DNA from: Streptomyces qinglanensis
GTDB taxonomy: Bacteria > Actinomycetota > Actinomycetes > Streptomycetales > Streptomycetaceae
Reading direction: 5' to 3'
DNA length: 64,000 bases
Assembly (NCBI RefSeq): GCF_900111245.1
Contig: NZ_FOGO01000006.1
Span: 1-64,000, forward strand
Each line of letters opens with the position of its first letter. The stretch's first letter is position 1. The position numbers and the translations under genes are program-made. This document shows positions 62,073 to 64,000 of the stretch, piece after piece. Below the pieces are notes generated by a model. It had not been told where the DNA came from. It did not search any database and saw only the letters and a program-made list of their open reading frames with translations.

Positions 62073-63539
62073 ATGACCGAAACCGCTGGGGCGATCATCG
62101 GTGTCGACATCGGCACCTCCGTCACCAAAGCCGTCGCCTTCGGCCGCGACGGCACCCGCCTGCACGCCGCCACCCGCCCCTCCACCCTGCTGCGGGGCCC
62201 CGGCGGCCGCGTCGAGCAGGACCTGGAAGAGGTGCTGAGCGGCGTCGCCGAGGTCGTCGCGGACGTGGGGAGTGCGCTGCCGGGACCGCCCGCGGCGCTC
62301 GCCTTGACCGGACAGGGCGACGGGCTGTGGCTGCGCGACGCGCGGGGCCGGGCCGTACGGCGGATGATCTCCTGGATGGACGGGCGCGCGGCGCCACTGG
62401 TCGACCGCTGGCAGCGGGACGGCACCGTGGCAGACGTCTTCCGGCACACCGGCTCGGGCCTGTTCCCCGGCTGCCACGCGCCCCTGCTGGCCTGGCTGCG
62501 CGAGCACGAACCAGAGGCGCTGGAGCGCGCGGCGGTCGCCGGCTACTGCGTGGACGCGGTGGCCCAGCGGCTGACCGGCACCGTCGGGGTGGACGCCTCC
62601 GACGCCACGCTGCCCTTCCTCGATCCGGCCACCCGCGCCTACGCCCGCCCTGCGCTGGCCGCCTGCGGCCTGGAGGAGGCCGCCGCCCTGCTGCCCGCAC
62701 CCGCCCCGCCGGACACCGTGCTGGCCCTCGACAGCGAGGGAGCCGGACTGCTGGGCCTGCCCACCGGGCTGCCGGTCACCTCCGGCCCCTACGACCTGCC
62801 CGCCTGCGCCCTCGGCAGCGGAGTGCGGGAGGTGGGCGACGGCCTGCTGACGGTGGGCACGACACTGGCCTGCCAGGTCCTCACCGACCGCGTGGAGCGG
62901 AACCCGGACGGGGAACCGGCCGGGATGTGGCTGTGCACCCCGCAGCCGGACCGCTGGCTGCGCGCACTGCCCGCGATGGTCGGCACGGCCGGGATCGACT
63001 GGGCCCTGGGCACGGTCGGCGCGTCCACCGGCGACCTGGAGACCCTGCTGGACAGCAGCCCCGCCGGGGCCCGGGGGGTGGTGGCGCTGCCGTTCCTGTC
63101 CGAGGCGGGCGAGCGGGCGCCGTTCGTCGCGCCCGCCGCGCGGGCCTCGTTCGAGGGCATGTCCCTGGCGCACGGCCGGGCCGACCTGGTGCGGGCCATG
63201 TGCGAGGCGGTCGGCTACGCGGCACGGCACTGCCTCGAGACGGCGGGCCTGTCACGGACCCCGGCCGCCTGCGGCGGCGGCACCCGCTCCCCGGGCTGGA
63301 TGCGGATCTTCGCCGGGATCCTCGGCCGCCCGGTGCGGGTGCCGGCCGAGCCGGAGGTCGGGGCCAAGGGCGCCGCGCTGGTGGCGCGTGCCGCGCTGGG
63401 CGACCCCGCCGACGAGGAGCAGTGGCACGCCGGGTACCGGCTGGTGGAGCCGGAAGAGGCGGACCGGGCCCGGTACGAACAGGGCTACGCGGAGTACCGC
63501 GAGCGGGTGGCGGCGGCACGGGCCCGCTGGGCGGGCTGA
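62073..63539 (+). CDS. FGGY-family carbohydrate kinase
   Basis: 488 residues. ATP site IIGVDIGTSVTKAVAFGRDG (canonical GTS-x-x-K), ALTGQGDGLWLRDARGRAV, ISWMDGRA, VDASDATLPFLDP, SGPYDLPACALGSGVRE, VGTTLACQVLTD, WLCTPQPDRW and ACGGGTRSPGWMRI. The overall pattern is close to erythritol/ribulose-type FGGY kinases, but substrate cannot be deduced. ATG 62073 with GGAAGGG upstream. Divergent from the histidine phosphatase-DeoR-kinase operon. Confidence 0.92.
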   Translation: MTETAGAIIGVDIGTSVTKAVAFGRDGTRLHAATRPSTLLRGPGGRVEQDLEEVLSGVAEVVADVGSALPGPPAALALTGQGDGLWLRDARGRAVRRMISWMDGRAAPLVDRWQRDGTVADVFRHTGSGLFPGCHAPLLAWLREHEPEALERAAVAGYCVDAVAQRLTGTVGVDASDATLPFLDPATRAYARPALAACGLEEAAALLPAPAPPDTVLALDSEGAGLLGLPTGLPVTSGPYDLPACALGSGVREVGDGLLTVGTTLACQVLTDRVERNPDGEPAGMWLCTPQPDRWLRALPAMVGTAGIDWALGTVGASTGDLETLLDSSPAGARGVVALPFLSEAGERAPFVAPAARASFEGMSLAHGRADLVRAMCEAVGYAARHCLETAGLSRTPAACGGGTRSPGWMRIFAGILGRPVRVPAEPEVGAKGAALVARAALGDPADEEQWHAGYRLVEPEEADRARYEQGYAEYRERVAAARARWAG

Positions 63540-63625
63540 CCCGGCGGCCAGAATGATGTCGCTTTTCCGCCGGTCCCCCGGTGCGCGAGCGGCGAGACTG
63601 GAGGGGAACGCAGAAGGGACGCGCC

Positions 63626-64000
63626 ATGCACCGCACGCACACCGTCATCGACAGCCCCGTCGGTCCGCTGACTTTGGTCGCCACCGACGGCACCCTGTCC
63701 GCCGTCTACATGGACAAGCAGCGGCACCGTCCCGCCCAGGAGACGTTCGGCACGAGCGACCCGAGCGCCTTCGGCCGGGCGGTGGAGCAGTTGGAAGAGT
63801 ACTTCGCGGGAGAGCGCACGGAGTTCACGCTGTCCTTCGCCGCCGAGGGGACCGGCTTCCAGCACACCGTCTGGGACGCGCTGTGCGGCATCCCCTACGG
63901 CCGGACGCTCTCCTACGGGCAGCTCGCCGAGCGGATCGGCAGGCCGGGTGCCGCACGCGCCGTCGGGCTGGCCAACGGCCGCAACCCGCTCAGCATCGTC
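63626..64000 (+). CDS. ogt: Methylated-DNA-cysteine methyltransferase (partial)
   Basis: 125 codons before the window edge. N-terminal RNase H-like MHRTHTVIDSPVGPLTLVATDG and the start of the catalytic domain: GTGFQHTVWDALCGIPYGRTLSYGQLAERIGRPGAARAVGLANGRNPLSIV. The catalytic PCHR motif should follow just past 64000. Repairs O6-alkylguanine by transfer to cysteine. ATG 63626 with GAAGGGA upstream. 3' end truncated by the window. Confidence 0.95.
   Translation, partial: MHRTHTVIDSPVGPLTLVATDGTLSAVYMDKQRHRPAQETFGTSDPSAFGRAVEQLEEYFAGERTEFTLSFAAEGTGFQHTVWDALCGIPYGRTLSYGQLAERIGRPGAARAVGLANGRNPLSIV

Overview
The window is high-GC actinomycete chromosome, most probably Streptomyces. The evidence is near-universal GC-ending codons, frequent GTG starts with GGAGG-type ribosome sites, a complete SapB-type ram/amf lanthipeptide locus, rare TTA (bldA-type) codons in regulated genes, a partial DasR-like site in front of a chitin-active oxygenase, and ANTAR, DUF5709 and DUF5937 proteins typical of the group. 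No rRNA, tRNA, CRISPR array, transposase or integrase was seen. The window ends inside an alkyltransferase gene.

Layout. 0-5 kb: envelope genes, namely an SLT transglycosylase, a GT28-like glycosyltransferase, and a divergent SDR / EamA transporter / polysaccharide deacetylase operon. 5-13 kb: small secreted or membrane proteins, a class I amidotransferase, a MarR regulator divergent from a flavodoxin-fold oxidoreductase, a cold-shock-domain protein, a GNAT enzyme, a LysM-transglycosylase and a peroxiredoxin. 13.5-18.7 kb: a DeoR regulator followed by a tightly overlapping ABC sugar or polyol importer and zinc dehydrogenase. 19-22.7 kb: a frameshifted thiI, an ANTAR protein and a HIBYL-CoA-hydrolase-like enzyme.

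22.8-30.2 kb is the amf/ram locus: class III synthetase AmfT, 40-residue precursor AmfS with two S-x2-S-x3-C motifs, ABC exporter pair, and convergent regulator AmfR with an in-frame TTA codon. The product is inferred to be a SapB-like morphogen for aerial growth.

30-50 kb is chromosomal housekeeping and accessory mix: DUF5709 protein, split LigD-type ligase and 3'-phosphoesterase, tandem Nudix, methyltransferase, aquaporin, a deleted 5'-nucleotidase pseudogene, MBL hydrolase, GCS2-type ligase, glutamate dehydrogenase, succinate-semialdehyde dehydrogenase, 2H phosphoesterase and glutathionyl-hydroquinone-reductase-like protein. 50-58.8 kb has a baeRF-type protein, an MFS gene that has lost its normal stop and runs antisense into its neighbour, an ArsR/MFS divergent pair with a perfect operator-like palindrome, an AA10 oxygenase with a TTA codon, a second polysaccharide deacetylase and an APH-fold kinase.

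58.9-63.5 kb is a second carbohydrate locus: FGGY kinase, DeoR regulator and histidine phosphatase in one operon, divergent from a second FGGY kinase. With the 13.5-18.7 kb genes it supplies an importer, a dehydrogenase, two kinases, a phosphatase and two DeoR repressors, enough for a polyol or sugar catabolic route, but the substrate cannot be read from sequence. A third FGGY kinase survives only as a fragment at 5.2-5.5 kb. Several lesions (thiI, 5'-nucleotidase, FGGY remnant, MFS stop loss) show ongoing gene decay.
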